A stretch of 64,000 nt of DNA. Source: Halanaerobium saccharolyticum (GTDB taxonomy: Bacteria; Bacillota; Halanaerobiia; Halanaerobiales; Halanaerobiaceae). Under the pieces are notes generated by a model. It was not told the origin of the DNA and did not search any database. It saw only the letters and a list, made by a program, of their open reading frames with translations. How positions within the stretch are numbered: position 1 is the stretch's first letter; each line of letters starts with the position of its first letter. Shown here in pieces: positions 9,060 through 17,641 of this stretch. The stretch is taken from assembly GCF_003053565.1 (NCBI RefSeq), contig NZ_QAXS01000003.1:1-64000 (forward strand), written 5' to 3'. The position numbers and the translations under genes are program-made.

Positions 9060-10433
9060 CTAAATTGCCTTTTCTTCCTTCCATTTCCCTTTTTTAAACC
9101 AGATTCCACCAATAATTGCACTTAAAAGGTTGGACATAAACATTCCCCACCAGATACCATTGGTTCCCAGTTGAAAATATCCAGATAAAATTCTGGCTAA
9201 AGGAACTCTAAAACCCCAGAGGGCCACTACAGCCAGCACCATAGCAGCAACCGTATTACCAGCCCCTCTAAAAGAACCTCCAATTACTATTCTGACCCCT
9301 AAAAAGCCAAAAGATAGACCAACAATTTTTAGAAACGCAACTCCGATACTTATTACTTCAGGATTGTCATTAAAGACTGAAATAATCTGAGCCGGAAATA
9401 TTTGAGTTATTAAAATCAGGGCAGTCATCAGAGCAAAGGTCAAACCAACTGCAGTCCAGGCAATTTTTTCAGCCCGATCAGCATCATCAGCTCCCATAGT
9501 CTGTCCGACCATCGTTGTAGTCGCCATTGAAAGGCCACGCATCGGCATCATTACAACTGATAAAATTCTGTTACCAATACCATAAGCAGCCACTGCCAGA
9601 GTGCCAAACTCAGAAACTATTCCCATTAAAAAGGTCATACCCAGAGCAATAATTGACTGTTCTGCTGCCGAAGGAGTTCCCAGTTTTATTATCAGCTTTT
9701 GAACCTCAAAGTCAGGAACTAAATTTCTGGCCTTGAGTTTTATTCCTTTTTTGCCCTCAAAAAGCAAATAAACTCCATAAATACCGGCAAGGGCTCTCGA
9801 TAATACTGTAGCAATAGCAGCTCCTCTAACTCCAAGCTGCGGAAAAAAGCCCCAGCCTAATATTAAAAAAGGGTCCAAAATAATATTAAATAAGGTTGAA
9901 AAAACCATCATTTTCATTGGAGTTTTGGTATCCCCAACTCCTCTTAAAAGGGCAGTAAAGACAAAAAAGATAAACATAAAGGCAACACCAGCAAAAATTA
10001 TATCCAGATAGGCCACCGCATCTGTCATAATATTTTCGGGTGCTCCTATCCAGCCCAGAATTGTCCGATCAAAGATAAAACCGGTTGTTCCAAAGATTAT
10101 TGAAAGAAAAATGACAAGAGTAAAAATCTGGCCGGCTACATGGTCAGCCATCTCTTTATTATCAGAACCAGTGTACTGGGCCACCAGAGTTGTTCCAGCG
10201 ATGGTCATTCCTCCCCCAATTGAAATTAATAAAAATACTAAGGGAAAACCAACAGATATCGCCGCTACCGAATCGGCTCCAAGTCTACCAACCCAGAAGG
10301 TATCAGCCAGATTATATAAAACCTGCATTGTATTACCTACCATAATCGGCCAGGAAAGTTTAAAAAGTGTTTTTGGAATTGAATCATTTAAAATCGCTTC
10401 TCTATTATCCGGATTCTTTTTTATTTTTTTCAC
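9060..10433 (-). CDS. MATE family multidrug/cation exporter
   Basis: 457-residue inner-membrane transporter with about twelve hydrophobic helices in two related halves. The opening KTLFKLSWPIMVGNTMQVLYNLADTFWVGRLG is the MATE signature region, and the second half shows the matching PSAAEQSIIALGMTFLMG and GQTMGADDADRAEKIAW segments. Such proteins expel drugs or metabolites in exchange for Na+ or H+. The best start is a GTG with only a weak ribosome binding site. It may be co-transcribed with the upstream MFS gene, 49 bases away. Substrate unknown. Confidence 0.93.
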   Translation of the reverse strand: MKKIKKNPDNREAILNDSIPKTLFKLSWPIMVGNTMQVLYNLADTFWVGRLGADSVAAISVGFPLVFLLISIGGGMTIAGTTLVAQYTGSDNKEMADHVAGQIFTLVIFLSIIFGTTGFIFDRTILGWIGAPENIMTDAVAYLDIIFAGVAFMFIFFVFTALLRGVGDTKTPMKMMVFSTLFNIILDPFLILGWGFFPQLGVRGAAIATVLSRALAGIYGVYLLFEGKKGIKLKARNLVPDFEVQKLIIKLGTPSAAEQSIIALGMTFLMGIVSEFGTLAVAAYGIGNRILSVVMMPMRGLSMATTTMVGQTMGADDADRAEKIAWTAVGLTFALMTALILITQIFPAQIISVFNDNPEVISIGVAFLKIVGLSFGFLGVRIVIGGSFRGAGNTVAAMVLAVVALWGFRVPLARILSGYFQLGTNGIWWGMFMSNLLSAIIGGIWFKKGKWKEEKAI

Positions 10434-10482
10434 CTTAAATCATCTAATTTATATTATTGTTAATTAAATTAAAATAACTGTT

Positions 10483-11754
10483 TTAAGTTTTATTTTCTAG
10501 ACTTTTATTATCTTTAATAACCACAACAGCAAGAATTAAAACTGCAGCTGAAGCTAAAAATATTCCAACTTTAAACATTGTCGGAATGCCAAAATTATCG
10601 ATTAAATAACCACCTAAAAGACTGCCGATAATTCCCGCTGCTCCAAATGCTGACATCATAGCAACACTTTGAGCAGTTGTTTTTAAAGCTGCCGGAGCTA
10701 CAAGCTTGACATAATAGCGAACTGTTACCAGAAAAACGCCAAACGAAAGTGACTGCAGCATACCAAAGAAAAGAAAATATACCGGTGATGTGGCCAGAGC
10801 AGCAATGATAAACCTCACGAGATAAAAGAAAGCTGAAAATAGCAGCAGAGAATTAGTTTTATATTTTTCTAAAAAATATTTGGCTACAAAAAAGATTGGT
10901 GCCTCACTTACAGCATTAAAAAAAAGTGTATAACCCAAATCAGTTGAGTTTCCTCCCACTGATTTAATGATCGGAGCCAGGTAAACAAAAACCATCTGGT
11001 TGGGGATGAAAATCATTAGGGTTATAAATAAAATAAAGATATAATCCGGATTCTTAAAAAGTCTCATTATGTTTTTATCTTCAAGCTCAGCTTTGATTTC
11101 AGCATCTTTTTCCAATTTTTTCGAATGATTCGTGTCAATATTTTTATCATTTTCTTCATTCTCATTTTTATGAAGTTCATCGTAACTATTATCTTCAAGA
11201 CTAAAAGCAATTACAATTACAATCAGGGCTATTATTCCATAACTCAAAAAATGAGCCCGCCAGCCAAATCTTTCAATTACCTGACCAAAAACTGTAACAA
11301 TTACTGCAAAACCAATCGATCCCCAGGCCCGCATAAAACCATAATTATGAGCAGTATGAGCTGAAGTTTCTAAAATCCAGCTGTCAAGTACAGACTGCTG
11401 CGGCTCCCAGAGAAAGCCAACCACCCCTATTGAAATTGCCAGCATCAAATCTCCATAAAAAGTTAATGGAGTTACAAAAACCGCCATTAGAAACATAGAA
11501 GTCAAAAATACAATCTTTCTGCTTTCCAGACGGTCACAAATATAGCCAACAATCGGAGGTCCAATCAACCCCATAAAGGTTCTAATCGACATCAGGGTTC
11601 CAATCCGCATATTACTGTAACCTAAATCTGTAAGGTAATAAACTAAGTAAGCACCATAAATAGCCCAGGTGCTCCAGAAGAAAAACTGTAAAAATGAAAA
11701 TTCAGTTATTATTTTATATGAATCATTCTCTTTGATTTTTTTAATTAAATTCAA
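10483..11754 (-). CDS. MFS transporter, sugar/nucleoside-symporter-like
   Basis: 423-residue major facilitator with about twelve hydrophobic helices and a long charged loop in the middle (about residues 195-225, rich in Asn, Asp, Glu and Lys). The start FLQFFFWSTWAIYGAYLVYYL and the loop GPPIVGYICDRLESRKIVF are typical of the MFS_1-like sugar/nucleoside symporter group. The assigned start is a TTG without a visible ribosome binding site; a dispersed repeat (11759-11773) lies immediately upstream, where the binding site would be expected. A GAAAGGAG sits about 50 bases upstream with no usable in-frame start nearby, so the repeat may have been inserted between them. Substrate unknown. Confidence 0.88.
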   Translation of the reverse strand: MNLIKKIKENDSYKIITEFSFLQFFFWSTWAIYGAYLVYYLTDLGYSNMRIGTLMSIRTFMGLIGPPIVGYICDRLESRKIVFLTSMFLMAVFVTPLTFYGDLMLAISIGVVGFLWEPQQSVLDSWILETSAHTAHNYGFMRAWGSIGFAVIVTVFGQVIERFGWRAHFLSYGIIALIVIVIAFSLEDNSYDELHKNENEENDKNIDTNHSKKLEKDAEIKAELEDKNIMRLFKNPDYIFILFITLMIFIPNQMVFVYLAPIIKSVGGNSTDLGYTLFFNAVSEAPIFFVAKYFLEKYKTNSLLLFSAFFYLVRFIIAALATSPVYFLFFGMLQSLSFGVFLVTVRYYVKLVAPAALKTTAQSVAMMSAFGAAGIIGSLLGGYLIDNFGIPTMFKVGIFLASAAVLILAVVVIKDNKSLENKT

Positions 11755-11758
11755 ATTT

Positions 11759-11773
11759 GGTACCGGGTACTTG
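11759..11773 (-). repeat. Dispersed repeat copy (a), core AAGTACCCGGTACC
   Basis: On the minus strand CAAGTACCCGGTACC is preceded by an A/T-rich TCCAAAATTAT. Other copies lie at 39395, 40693 and 43821. Confidence 0.65.
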
Positions 11774-11990
11774 GATAATTTTGGAGATATTCTTAAAGAA
11801 CCCGATTACTCCTTTCTTCAGTAAAATATTAATTGATTTGTTAATTGGCATAATTTAATTTAAGTCTTTAATTAACCATCTTATTTATATAATACTGGAG
11901 AATAAGCCAAAAACCTTTAATAAATTGAAAATAATTATAAATTAAAAGTGAAATCAAAAAGTTTAAATTATCTATTGTTAAAGTAAAAAA

Positions 11991-12016
11991 CTCGATACCA
12001 ATACTATGATATCGAG
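11991..12016 (-). terminator. Second terminator of the glycerate operon
   Basis: CTCGATA (11991-11997) pairs with TATCGAG (12010-12016). On the minus strand the stem is followed by six T residues (11985-11990). The rest of 11775-12127 holds only this, the next hairpin, and AT-rich sequence. Confidence 0.85.
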
Positions 12017-12073
12017 CAGTTCATATCCTTATGTATATTAAAACACTAATTTATTAATAATAAATCAACATGA

Positions 12074-12110
12074 AAGGCAGACACTGATTATCTAAGTCAG
12101 TATCTGCCTT
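12074..12110 (-). terminator. First hairpin after the GntP gene
   Basis: A 14-base stem (AAGGCAGACACTGA with TCAGTATCTGCCTT, one wobble pair) begins 18 bases after the permease stop. It lacks a direct T-run and is followed by the stronger terminator at 11991. Confidence 0.75.
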
Positions 12111-12127
12111 ATAACTTAATTTTCTTT

Positions 12128-13462
12128 CTAAATAAAAAACATTGATAGAAGAGCAACAAATAAGATTGTTACAACTCCCTGAACTAAGGTTGCAGTCGAA
12201 TAGGCCTTATAGGCTGTATCAGTATCCATATTAGAAAACTGACTTACAACCCAGAAGTAACTGTCATTCGCGTGAGAAACTGTCATCGCCCCAGCACCAA
12301 TTGACATAACAACCAGCGCTTTTGCTACAGAAGCATCAAGCCCAAGTGAAGGCAGCATTGGAGCTAATAAAGCTGAAGTTGTAATAATTGCCACTGTAGA
12401 TGATCCCTGTGAGGTTTTTAAAGCAGCTGCAATTATAAATGGTAAAAAGATGCCGAGATTATATGTTGAAAGAACTTCTCCTAAATAGCTTCCGATTGGA
12501 GTTGATTTTAAAACCTGACCAAAGGCCCCACCAGCACCAGTAATCATGATGATAGTAGCGGCATTAATAAGTCCCTTTCCTACCCAGTCATTGATATATT
12601 CTTTATCAAATGATGGAAGCAATCTAAAAGCAATGAAAACTCCAAGCAGTAAAGCAACCGTTGGATCTCCAATAAAGACTAGGAAAGTCTTTATATTACC
12701 TGTTCCAAATATATTTGCAGGAAACTCTGCAATTGATTTTAAGGTAATTAAAAGTATTGGCACTACAATCGGAGCAAAGGAATCAAAAACAGAAGGTAAA
12801 TTAACCTCACTTTCTCCATCATCTATCTCTATATCAGCATCAACCCAGTATCTGGAGGCAAATTTTGTTGCCCAAAGGTAACCTGCAAGTATTGCTGGAA
12901 TAGAAACTACTACACCAAACATAATTACCAGACCCAGATCTGCACCAAGATTACCGGCAGCAGCAATTGGACCTGGAGTAGGTGGAACTAGAGTGTGGGT
13001 TGCATAGAGTCCAGTTGAAAGAGCAACAGCCATAGTTGCCATTGAAATTTTAGCCTTTTTAGCCAGTGATTTATTTAGGGATGAAAGAATAACAAAACCG
13101 CTGTCACAAAATACAGGTATCGAAATAATTGCACCAGTGATAGACATTGCCAGAGCTGATTTTGCTTCTCCAACCCAACCCAATACAGTATTGGCCATTG
13201 TCAGTGTTCCCTTTGACTTTTCCAGAATTGTACCAATTATAGTTCCTGCAATAATTACAATTCCGATATAGCTTAATATTCCACCAAAACCACTTGTAAC
13301 TGTGTTTACAACTTCAATTAAAGGCATTCCCGATAAAATTCCAACACCAAATGAAGCAAGCAGTAAAACTAAAAATGCATGTAGATTAACCCTTGCTGTC
13401 ATATAAATAATAAATATGATAGCAGCAACTAAAATCACCAACAACATTGGACCTTGTACCAT
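12128..13462 (-). CDS. GntP family gluconate/glycerate:H+ symporter
   Basis: 444-residue inner-membrane transporter with about twelve hydrophobic helices. The segment THTLVPPTPGPIAAAGNLGADLG (residues about 151-173) is a hallmark of the GntP family, as is SHANDSYFWVVSQFS near the C-terminus. GntP proteins import gluconate or other short sugar acids. The direct neighbours are glycerate kinase and a hydroxypyruvate-reductase-like dehydrogenase, so glycerate is the favoured substrate here. The ATG has a GGGGG ribosome binding site and follows the kinase gene by 42 bases. Confidence 0.92.
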   Translation of the reverse strand: MVQGPMLLVILVAAIIFIIYMTARVNLHAFLVLLLASFGVGILSGMPLIEVVNTVTSGFGGILSYIGIVIIAGTIIGTILEKSKGTLTMANTVLGWVGEAKSALAMSITGAIISIPVFCDSGFVILSSLNKSLAKKAKISMATMAVALSTGLYATHTLVPPTPGPIAAAGNLGADLGLVIMFGVVVSIPAILAGYLWATKFASRYWVDADIEIDDGESEVNLPSVFDSFAPIVVPILLITLKSIAEFPANIFGTGNIKTFLVFIGDPTVALLLGVFIAFRLLPSFDKEYINDWVGKGLINAATIIMITGAGGAFGQVLKSTPIGSYLGEVLSTYNLGIFLPFIIAAALKTSQGSSTVAIITTSALLAPMLPSLGLDASVAKALVVMSIGAGAMTVSHANDSYFWVVSQFSNMDTDTAYKAYSTATLVQGVVTILFVALLSMFFI

Positions 13463-13504
13463 TTTTATTATCCCCCTTTATTTATATTATCAGGACGAAT
13501 AATA

Positions 13505-14653
13505 TTAATTTTTTCCTAACCCCCTTTGAATTTGAATTGTCCTGATTATTTGTTCACTTAAATTAGCCAGAAGTTCAGGACTTCTTTCGACAATCTGATT
13601 TAATTCAGATGGGCGATCTATAATAGAAAAATAAGAATTAATTCCGTGTTCTAATACTTTTTCTACTCCGCTGCCTAAAGTACCAGCAACTGCAATTACC
13701 GGAATATCTTTTTTAGCAGCACTGCGGGAGACTCCAACAGGTGTTTTTCCATAAATACTTTGTCCATCAAGCATGCCTTCTCCTGTAATCACTAAATCAA
13801 CATTTCTTAAGCGGCTTTCAAAATCTATTATATCAAGCACAATATCTACTCCTGCTTTTAATTCTGCATCCAAAAAAGCCACCAGTCCAGCTCCAAGTCC
13901 ACCGGCGGCACCTGCACCTGGGATCTGATTTGTATCCTTATTAAGCTCATTAATTACAATCTGATTGAAGTGACGCAAATTTTGATCCAGTATTTCAACC
14001 ATTTCTCTATCAGCACCCTTTTGGGGAGCGTAGACATAAGCTGCTCCATCTTCACCATAAAGAGGATTATCTACATCACAGGCAACCATAATTTCGACAT
14101 TCTTTAATCTGGAATCCAGTTTTTTTAAATTTATTTTTTCAATTTGATCTAAGTTTCCACCACCAAAGGCTACCTGGTCACCTTCAGCATCAAGAATTTC
14201 TGCTCCTAAAGCCTGGGCCATCCCTACCCCGGCATCATTAGTCGCACTGCCGCCAATTCCAATAATAATTTGCTTAACCCCATGCTCCAGCGCTGAGTCA
14301 ATTAACTCACCGGTTCCATAGGTAGTTGTTTTTAAGGGGTTCTTTTTTCCCTCCGGTACTAAAGGGAGGCCAGAAGCAGCTGCCATTTCGATCACTGCAG
14401 TTTTTCCATCACCGAGCAAACCGTAAAAAGCCTCAACTTTATTTCCCAGCGGTCCTGTTACCTCTTTTTCTATAATTTCACCATCGGTTGCATCGACTAA
14501 AGATTGAACTGTACCCTCACCACCATCAGCCATCGGCAGTAAGTCAACATCTATTTTAGAGTCAAAATTATGTATTCCACGCTTTATATTTTCAGAAACT
14601 TCCATTGCTGTTAATGAGCCTTTAAAAGAATCAGGAGCTACCAGTATTTTCAA
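13505..14653 (-). CDS. glxK: Glycerate kinase (GlxK/GarK family)
   Basis: 382-residue cytoplasmic enzyme that phosphorylates D-glycerate; this family forms 2-phosphoglycerate in characterised members. Family motifs are KILVAPDSFKGSLTAMEVSE at the N-terminus, LPMADGGEGTV (about 41-51), IGGSATNDAGVGMAQALGA (about 133-151), and ITGEGMLDGQSIYGKTP (about 289-305). The length is normal. The start is TTG with GGAGG about 9 bases upstream. It lies between the dehydrogenase and the GntP permease and links imported or reduced glycerate to lower glycolysis. Confidence 0.95.
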   Translation of the reverse strand: MKILVAPDSFKGSLTAMEVSENIKRGIHNFDSKIDVDLLPMADGGEGTVQSLVDATDGEIIEKEVTGPLGNKVEAFYGLLGDGKTAVIEMAAASGLPLVPEGKKNPLKTTTYGTGELIDSALEHGVKQIIIGIGGSATNDAGVGMAQALGAEILDAEGDQVAFGGGNLDQIEKINLKKLDSRLKNVEIMVACDVDNPLYGEDGAAYVYAPQKGADREMVEILDQNLRHFNQIVINELNKDTNQIPGAGAAGGLGAGLVAFLDAELKAGVDIVLDIIDFESRLRNVDLVITGEGMLDGQSIYGKTPVGVSRSAAKKDIPVIAVAGTLGSGVEKVLEHGINSYFSIIDRPSELNQIVERSPELLANLSEQIIRTIQIQRGLGKN

Positions 14654-14741
14654 TATTATCGCCTCCAGACAAATTTTCTAAAAATTCACTATATTAAGTA
14701 TAACAAATTAAAAATTTTATTTCCAGTCTTTTTAAAAAATG

Positions 14742-14763
14742 TTACTTTTATTAATAAAAGTAA
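14742..14763 (-). terminator. Palindromic hairpin after the 2-hydroxyacid dehydrogenase gene
   Basis: TTACTTTTATT and AATAAAAGTAA form a 22-base perfect palindrome, followed on the minus strand by CATTTTTT. It is AU-only and so weak, and may only attenuate transcription into the kinase and permease genes. Confidence 0.55.
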
Positions 14764-14769
14764 TTATTA

Positions 14770-15741
14770 TTAGTTAACCTGGTTGATTGGATTACCCTCT
14801 AAAAAATTCTTTAAGTTTTGAACCACAGTTTTCATTAGCCTCTCTCTTGCTTCCAGAGAAGCCCAGGCTATATGAGGAGTAACAATTGCCTTCTCAGAAT
14901 TTAAGAGCGGATTTGATGCTGCCGGGGGTTCAGTTGAAAGCACATCAACTGCAGCAGTTTTAACTTTTCCTGATTCCAAAGCAGCCGCCAGATCTGATTC
15001 CACAATCAAGCCACCTCGGGCAGTGTTGATTATAATTACTCCCTCTTTCATTTGAGCAATGCTAACTTTATTAATCATACCCTCAGTCTCCTCGGTCTGA
15101 GGACAGTGCAGGCTGATTACATCTGACCTTCTGTAGAGGTCCATTAAATCTACAAATTCTACCTTATCCGTTTTTACTGCTGGATCAGCTTTCTTTTTCT
15201 CAGGACTGCGGTCATAAGCAATAATCTCCATCCCAAAAGCTGAAGCAAGTTCTGCTGTCCGCTGGCCGATACTGCCAAAACCAATGATCCCCAGCGTCTT
15301 TCCCTGCAGCTCAATTAATGGGTAATCCCAGAAACAAAAATCATCAGCCTCAGTCCAGGCTCCACTCTTGACAGCCCGGTTGTGCTCACCAACATGGTGG
15401 CAGGTTTCCAGAAGCAGGGCCAGCACAAACTGAGCCACTGTATTGGTTCCATAAGTGGGCACATTGGTGACCACCACCTCATCCTCTGCTGCCGCCTCAA
15501 CATCAACTACATTGTAGCCGGTGGCCAGTACTCCTATGTATTCAAGCTCCGGCAGAGCCTTAATTATCTCCCGATTTAGGGGAGTCTTATTTGTTAAAAG
15601 AATTGCTGCTCCCTGAGCTCGTTCCAGTATTTTTTCTTCCGGAGTCCGCTCATAAATTTCTACATCTCCTAATTTTTTAATTCCTTCCCAGCTTATGTCA
15701 CCGGGATTTAAAGCAAAACCATCCAGTACTACTATTTGCAT
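14770..15741 (-). CDS. D-2-hydroxyacid dehydrogenase (glycerate dehydrogenase/hydroxypyruvate reductase-like)
   Basis: 323-residue NAD(P)-dependent enzyme. The Rossmann motif GIIGFGSIGQRTAELA (about 151-166) and the acidic AYDRS at the strand end suggest NADH preference. The catalytic set is visible: Arg in NTARGG (about 240), Glu in DVLSTEPP, and His in VTPHIAWAS. Members of this group reduce hydroxypyruvate to D-glycerate or the reverse. With glycerate kinase and GntP downstream this is the favoured reaction, though other 2-keto acids are possible. It overlaps the upstream flavoprotein gene by 10 bases, indicating translational coupling. Confidence 0.92.
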   Translation of the reverse strand: MQIVVLDGFALNPGDISWEGIKKLGDVEIYERTPEEKILERAQGAAILLTNKTPLNREIIKALPELEYIGVLATGYNVVDVEAAAEDEVVVTNVPTYGTNTVAQFVLALLLETCHHVGEHNRAVKSGAWTEADDFCFWDYPLIELQGKTLGIIGFGSIGQRTAELASAFGMEIIAYDRSPEKKKADPAVKTDKVEFVDLMDLYRRSDVISLHCPQTEETEGMINKVSIAQMKEGVIIINTARGGLIVESDLAAALESGKVKTAAVDVLSTEPPAASNPLLNSEKAIVTPHIAWASLEARERLMKTVVQNLKNFLEGNPINQVN

Positions 15742-16406
15742 TTTTCTTCAGCCCCTTTCTCAGCCTGTATTTCCCGCAGTTCTTCACAAATAGCTTTAAT
15801 TTTAGAATAATCTGTTTCTTCTCTTAACTTCTGCTCTGATAATCGCTTACGCTCCAGCTCTTCAGCTTTTACCGGAAGATTATAAAAATTCTTCAGTCCG
15901 CCTACCTGACAGAGATGTCCATAACCACAGTCAAAGCAGGCATATTCTCCTCTGATTTCAATTTTTTCTATAATCTTCATTCTGGCATCTTCCAAAAATT
16001 CTGTACAATCCTGTATAACTCCGCTGGAGTCACCATCACCGCTGACTCCAATTAAAACAGCAGGCTTATCTGCCAGCGGAAAATATTCATTGTGGCGGGT
16101 ACTAAAACAGATCCTTTCCCAGAAGGCTCTACCCTTAGCATTCATGCCTCCCCAGTATTCCGGAGCTCCAAACACAATTCCTTCTGCCTCCTGCATAGCC
16201 TCGGAAATTTCATTGAGCCGATCATTTTTAACACAGCGATGAGATTCAACACAGCCATTACAGCCATCACAGCTTAATATTTCAAAATCTGATAATGAAT
16301 AAAAATCATAATTTTTATTAGCGGCCTTAAGTACTGTTTTTATCACTGTTTCTGTTACTTTATTTTTCCTGCCTGCACTTATACCAATCCATTTAGCTTC
16401 ACTCAC
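15732..16406 (-). CDS. NADPH-dependent FMN reductase / iron-sulfur flavoprotein-like
   Basis: 224-residue cytoplasmic protein of the flavodoxin-like reductase superfamily. The start WIGISAGRKNKVTETVI is the FMN phosphate loop and FGAPEYWGGMNAKGRAFWER is the second FMN-binding segment. Between them lies SCDGCNGCVESHRC (about residues 45-58), a C-x2-C-x2-C-x5-C pattern like the compact 4Fe-4S motif of iron-sulfur flavoproteins. A second Cys cluster, CFDCGYGHLC, occurs near residue 157. The gene starts with GTG behind AGGAGG and is first in the glycerate operon. Its electron partner is unknown. Confidence 0.85.
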   Translation of the reverse strand: MSEAKWIGISAGRKNKVTETVIKTVLKAANKNYDFYSLSDFEILSCDGCNGCVESHRCVKNDRLNEISEAMQEAEGIVFGAPEYWGGMNAKGRAFWERICFSTRHNEYFPLADKPAVLIGVSGDGDSSGVIQDCTEFLEDARMKIIEKIEIRGEYACFDCGYGHLCQVGGLKNFYNLPVKAEELERKRLSEQKLREETDYSKIKAICEELREIQAEKGAEEKCK

Positions 16407-16443
16407 TCTTTGCCTCCTTATAATTCTCCCCGATTAATAACAA

Positions 16444-16490
16444 AAGCTTCTATTCCTCACCACTGCTTAAATGATAACAAATAGAAGCTT
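16444..16490 (-). terminator. Terminator of the jet (Wadjet) operon
   Basis: AAGCTTCTATT (16444-16454) pairs with AATAGAAGCTT (16480-16490) across a 25-base loop. The minus-strand stem is followed by TTTTGTTATT. It sits 33 bases after the jetD stop. Confidence 0.7.
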
Positions 16491-16522
16491 AACTTTCTAT
16501 CTTATTTAATAATTAAATTAAT

Positions 16523-17641
16523 CTATGCAAAGCATTTTTTATAAACTTCCAGTGTCAGAAGCTCCTGCGGTAGCCTGAGGTCATTTTCCCAGGCCTGTTT
16601 CAGCTCTGCTGCCAGCTCATTATATCCCTGTTCTTCAAATTCGGTCAGTACCTGAGCCAGAACTTTTTGATTTTTATTCTGCCGCTTATGACAGGGATAA
16701 AAATTATCTGACTCCTCTACCAGCAGCTGATAATACTCTCCCAGAAGTTTAATCTTAAAATCAGGATATTTATTTCTCAAAGCCACATAAATTGCGAGTC
16801 CTTCCGGATCCAGGTCACCGGCATAACAAATATTTAAAGCTTCAAGCCGCTGCTGACGCTGCCTGGTCTTAACTTCTACAGCCTCCAGACCCAGCAGCTC
16901 CTCTAAAAAAGAAAAGCTTCTGATAATTCTTTTACCCTGGCCGTAAATTACAGTATCAAAATCTCGAGCAAAAATATCAATCCCGGCTGCCAGAGCTTTT
17001 TTGGCACCGATAAAGGCTGAATGATTTTCCATAACCAAAATATTATTGATTTGAGCTGGATCTACTGACCAGTAGACAAATAGATGATTGTACTGCTGAG
17101 CCTTTAAGTCAGCCAGGCTTAAATTTAAATTACTCAAAATCTTTTTGCCTGCAGTCCGGCTCAAAAATTTCTCATCTGCAAAAAGCTCCAGGGATCGCTC
17201 CTCCCGGCTGGCCGATTCTCGCTCAGATTTAGTTTTCAAAAAATCAGCCAGGCTAAATAATTTCTGCTTTAGCTCCTCTGTCTGCTGAACTGGCCTTTTA
17301 AGAAAATAGCTTAAATCAAGCTGGCGGGAGAGCTGTAAAATATCTTTATCCGACCAGCCTTCCACCTCTTCTTTAAGCATAGTCCAGCGTTTTTTTAAAC
17401 GAGGCTGCCGCTGATTGAACTCAGAACTTTTGATTGCTCTAATTCGCTCTTCAATTTCCATCTTTTTTAGAAGCTGATATAAATTCTGATAACCACCGGC
17501 TGCCTGATAGGCAGTAGCTCCTCCCAGTCTAGCTTTAATAAAATTTTCAAAATCAGCCAGCTGAAAGCGGAGCCTGCCCGCAAGCTCATCCTTTTTATAT
17601 TTTTCGAACAATCTAATCCATTTTTGCTCGTCTTTCACCAT
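16523..17641 (-). CDS. jetD: Wadjet nuclease subunit JetD (Toprim)
   Basis: 372-residue protein, the predicted nuclease of a Wadjet system, which in characterised systems cuts circular plasmid DNA after loop extrusion by JetABC. The C-terminal half is a Toprim fold: the catalytic Glu in ILVMENHSAF (Glu205) and the metal-binding DxD in CYAGDLDPEGLAI (Asp276, Asp278) are intact. The N-terminal half is helical and charged, as in known JetD arm domains. It overlaps jetC by 29 bases, and a GGACAGGTG ribosome binding site lies within the jetC end. Last gene of the operon. Confidence 0.93.
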   Translation of the reverse strand: MVKDEQKWIRLFEKYKKDELAGRLRFQLADFENFIKARLGGATAYQAAGGYQNLYQLLKKMEIEERIRAIKSSEFNQRQPRLKKRWTMLKEEVEGWSDKDILQLSRQLDLSYFLKRPVQQTEELKQKLFSLADFLKTKSERESASREERSLELFADEKFLSRTAGKKILSNLNLSLADLKAQQYNHLFVYWSVDPAQINNILVMENHSAFIGAKKALAAGIDIFARDFDTVIYGQGKRIIRSFSFLEELLGLEAVEVKTRQRQQRLEALNICYAGDLDPEGLAIYVALRNKYPDFKIKLLGEYYQLLVEESDNFYPCHKRQNKNQKVLAQVLTEFEEQGYNELAAELKQAWENDLRLPQELLTLEVYKKCFA

